A DNA stretch of 16,071 nucleotides, from the NCBI GenBank assembly GCA_036375875.1, contig DASVBK010000186.1:1-16071 (forward strand), written 5' to 3'. Shown piece after piece: positions 14,828-16,071 of the stretch. The stretch's first letter is position 1. Every line of letters begins with the position of its first letter. The position numbers and the translations under genes were made by a program. Source of the stretch: Prado023 sp036375875. Lineage in GTDB: Bacteria > Actinomycetota > Actinomycetes > S36-B12 > CAIYMF01. The notes below the pieces were generated by a model that saw only the letters and a list, made by a program, of their open reading frames with translations, searched no databases and was not told the DNA's origin.

Positions 14828-15846
14828 GCCGGAACCGCCACCCCGAGGCCCTGCTCACGCAGGGCCTGGGCCAGTTGGTACAGGGCGCCGAGGTCGATGC
14901 CCGTCGCGATGTGGGGCAGGGACAGCACCGGCGGTCCCGCAGTCTGCAGCCGCTCGCGCTCCTGCTCGGCGAGCTCGGCGCGCTCGGCGTGGTCGCGGGC
15001 CTCGTCGAGCAGCGCCTCGACGACGGCCTCGATGGTCGGCGCGTTGCGCGGGGTGGTGACGTCGGCCGCCTGCACCGCGCGGGCCAGCGACGTCCGGTCC
15101 AGGGCGCCGGCCAGGGCGGCCTGGCGCTGGGTCGTGGTGAGCAGCGGCGGCCGGTCGGCGTTGACGATGATCGCGCCGACGGGCAAGTGGGCGGCGGCGA
15201 GCTCGCCCAAGCCGTCGAGCGTCTCCTGGACGGGCATCTCCTCGAGCAGCGTCACCACGTGGACGGCGGTCCGTGGCGAGCGCAGCACGGCCATGACCGA
15301 GTTGGCCTGGCTGTGGATGGGTCCCATCCGGGCCACCCCGGCGACCTCGTGGTTGACGTTCAGGAACCTCGCGATGCGCCCGGTCGGCGGGGCGTCCATC
15401 ACCACGGCGTCGAAGACCGGCTTGCCGGCCTGGTTGCGCTTCACCGCCTCGGTGGCCTTCCCGGTGAGCAGCACGTCGCGCACGCCTGGCGCGATCGTGG
15501 TCGCGAAGTCGATGGCCCCGATCCGCGACAGCGCCGATCCCGCGCGCCGCAGGTTGTAGAACATCTCGAGGTACTCCAGCAGGGCCGCCTCGGGGTCCAC
15601 GGCCAGCGCGCGTACCTCGCCGCCGTCCGGCCCACGGGCCACCCGCCGCTCCTCGTAGGGCAGCGGTGGGGTGTCGAAGAGCTGGGAGATGCCCTGCCGG
15701 CCCTCGACCTCCAGCAGCAGGGTGCGTCGACCCTCGGCCGCGAGGGCCAGCGCCAGCGCCGCGGCGACCGTGGTCTTGCCGGTGCCGCCCTTGCCGGTGA
15801 CCACGTGCAGCCGCACGCCGGGGAAGCGCTGGTCCGGGGGGGTCAC
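14824..15846 (-). CDS. ArsA/Get3-family ATPase, first paralogue (Rv3679-like)
   Basis: A 340-residue P-loop ATPase with a complete deviant Walker A motif, GKGGTGKTT at 18-26, including the signature Lys19 that reaches across the dimer interface to the partner's nucleotide. Other features are the LEVEGRQGISQLF segment at 45-57 (switch I region, Glu in place of the usual Asp), MDAPPTGR at 150-157 (switch II), and a helical domain between about 90 and 140. It has no membrane segment. The GTG at 15846 is preceded by TAGTCT and exactly 6 nt, a leaderless arrangement. It is the first gene of the ArsA-like pair that runs on towards the class A PBP. The partner lacks the signature lysine, so this subunit may supply it for the shared site; that is inference. 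Confidence 0.93.
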   Translation of the reverse strand: MTPPDQRFPGVRLHVVTGKGGTGKTTVAAALALALAAEGRRTLLLEVEGRQGISQLFDTPPLPYEERRVARGPDGGEVRALAVDPEAALLEYLEMFYNLRRAGSALSRIGAIDFATTIAPGVRDVLLTGKATEAVKRNQAGKPVFDAVVMDAPPTGRIARFLNVNHEVAGVARMGPIHSQANSVMAVLRSPRTAVHVVTLLEEMPVQETLDGLGELAAAHLPVGAIIVNADRPPLLTTTQRQAALAGALDRTSLARAVQAADVTTPRNAPTIEAVVEALLDEARDHAERAELAEQERERLQTAGPPVLSLPHIATGIDLGALYQLAQALREQGLGVAVPA

Positions 15847-15852
15847 CCGACC

Positions 15853-15858
15853 AGACTA
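15853..15858 (-). promoter_or_regulatory. -10 box of the ArsA-like pair, leaderless type
   Basis: On the minus strand this reads TAGTCT, then GGTCGG (6 nt), then the GTG start at 15846. No -35 consensus is seen. Confidence 0.6.
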
Positions 15859-15885
15859 GCCAGCGGCTGGGGGACGCGTCGGCTC

Positions 15886-15910
15886 GCAGCCCGGCGCCGG
15901 GCCCCGCTGC
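15886..15910 (-). terminator. Possible hairpin after the right-end gene
   Basis: An outer GCAGC/GCTGC pair surrounds the self-complementary GCCCGGCGCCGGGC (15889-15902). It lies immediately after the stop of the partial gene and before the ArsA promoter. The stem is imperfect and has no U-tract, so termination is only a suggestion. Confidence 0.35.
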
Positions 15911-15911
15911 C

Positions 15912-16071
15912 TCACGCGACCGAGCCCTTACGCCGCAGGTGCTCCACCTGGGCCTGCAGCGACAGCGCCGCGGCCCAGCGCAGCGCGTCGGGCACCTCGG
16001 GGTACACCGCGTCGAGCAGCGCGTCGGCATCCGTCACGCCGCCGGCCATGGCGCTGGCCACCATCGCCAGC
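15912..16071 (-). CDS. Probable C-terminus of an MBL-fold metallo-hydrolase (5' end outside window)
   Basis: The last 52 codons of a minus-strand gene that continues past the right edge. The frame encodes a helical tail with DADALLDAVYPEVPDALRW followed by AAALSLQAQVEHLRRKGSVA and a TGA at 15912-15914. This resembles the C-terminal winged-helix region of LACTB2-like MBL-fold hydrolases, which have a V-Y-x-D/E-V-P segment, then A-A-x-x-S-x-x-A-x-L-x-x-L-x-x-x-G. The metal-binding HxHxDH part would be outside the window, so the catalytic domain cannot be checked. An MBL-fold gene (Rv3677c) also lies near the ArsA pair in M. tuberculosis, which supports the call. It is on the same strand as, and 65 bp upstream of, the ArsA-like pair, with that pair's own promoter between. 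Confidence 0.65.
   Translation of the reverse strand, partial: LAMVASAMAGGVTDADALLDAVYPEVPDALRWAAALSLQAQVEHLRRKGSVA

Noticed and set aside
13622..15846. Arsenic resistance or anion-efflux operon
   Set aside because: Only ArsA-family ATPases are present; no ArsB, ArsC, ArsD or ArsR. The neighbourhood matches the conserved actinobacterial Rv3679/Rv3680 locus.

Overview
The window is ordinary chromosomal core from a high-GC actinobacterium. Evidence: GC-rich third codon positions throughout, frequent GTG starts, TAnnnT -10 boxes with little -35 consensus, and gene families and neighbourhoods typical of Actinomycetes (DUF5063 between recR and ask; a pair of ArsA/Get3-like ATPases next to a class A penicillin-binding protein and a metallophosphoesterase, as around Rv3679-Rv3683 of Mycobacterium tuberculosis). 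I see no prophage, IS element, CRISPR array or plasmid gene, and no convincing new multi-gene system.

Layout. Positions 1-1537 (minus strand): spoU-type RNA methyltransferase, then dedA membrane protein, then the start of pyrE, which runs off the left edge. 1608-2368 (plus): tRNA-Ser(CGA), two tandem hairpins, a ferritin. 2495-6059 (plus): dnaX, recR and a DUF5063 gene, a replication/repair operon. 6205-8534 (plus): ask and asd, the first two steps of the aspartate-family amino-acid pathway, overlapping by 4 nt; ask carries an internal ribosome-binding site and start for a separate beta subunit. 8640-8750: tRNA-Pro(CGG) and a strong hairpin. 8826-10755 (minus): metallophosphoesterase, then alpha/beta hydrolase. 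10839-11303 (plus): GatB/YqeY-domain gene. 11331-15846 (minus): arsA-like 1, arsA-like 2, class A PBP. 15912-16071 (minus): probable C-terminal end of an MBL-fold hydrolase. No stretch over 300 bases lacks a gene.

The most informative signals are regulatory. Five genes (pyrE, spoU, dnaX, PBP, arsA-like 1) have a TAnnnT hexamer exactly 6 nt before a GTG start, the signature of leaderless transcripts; two more have a weaker hexamer 7 nt before ATG. Upstream of dnaX is an imperfect inverted repeat carrying three DnaA-box-like 9-mers at about one helical turn spacing. Two usual neighbours are absent: a ybaB-type gene between dnaX and recR, and a WhiB-family gene between the ArsA-like pair and the PBP. 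The second ArsA-like protein has Ser where the signature lysine of the deviant Walker A motif should be.

Functionally the window joins pyrimidine synthesis, RNA methylation, iron storage, replication and recombination, lysine/threonine/methionine precursor and diaminopimelate supply, and peptidoglycan polymerisation. Ask/Asd feed the diaminopimelate that the PBP's substrate contains in most actinobacteria.
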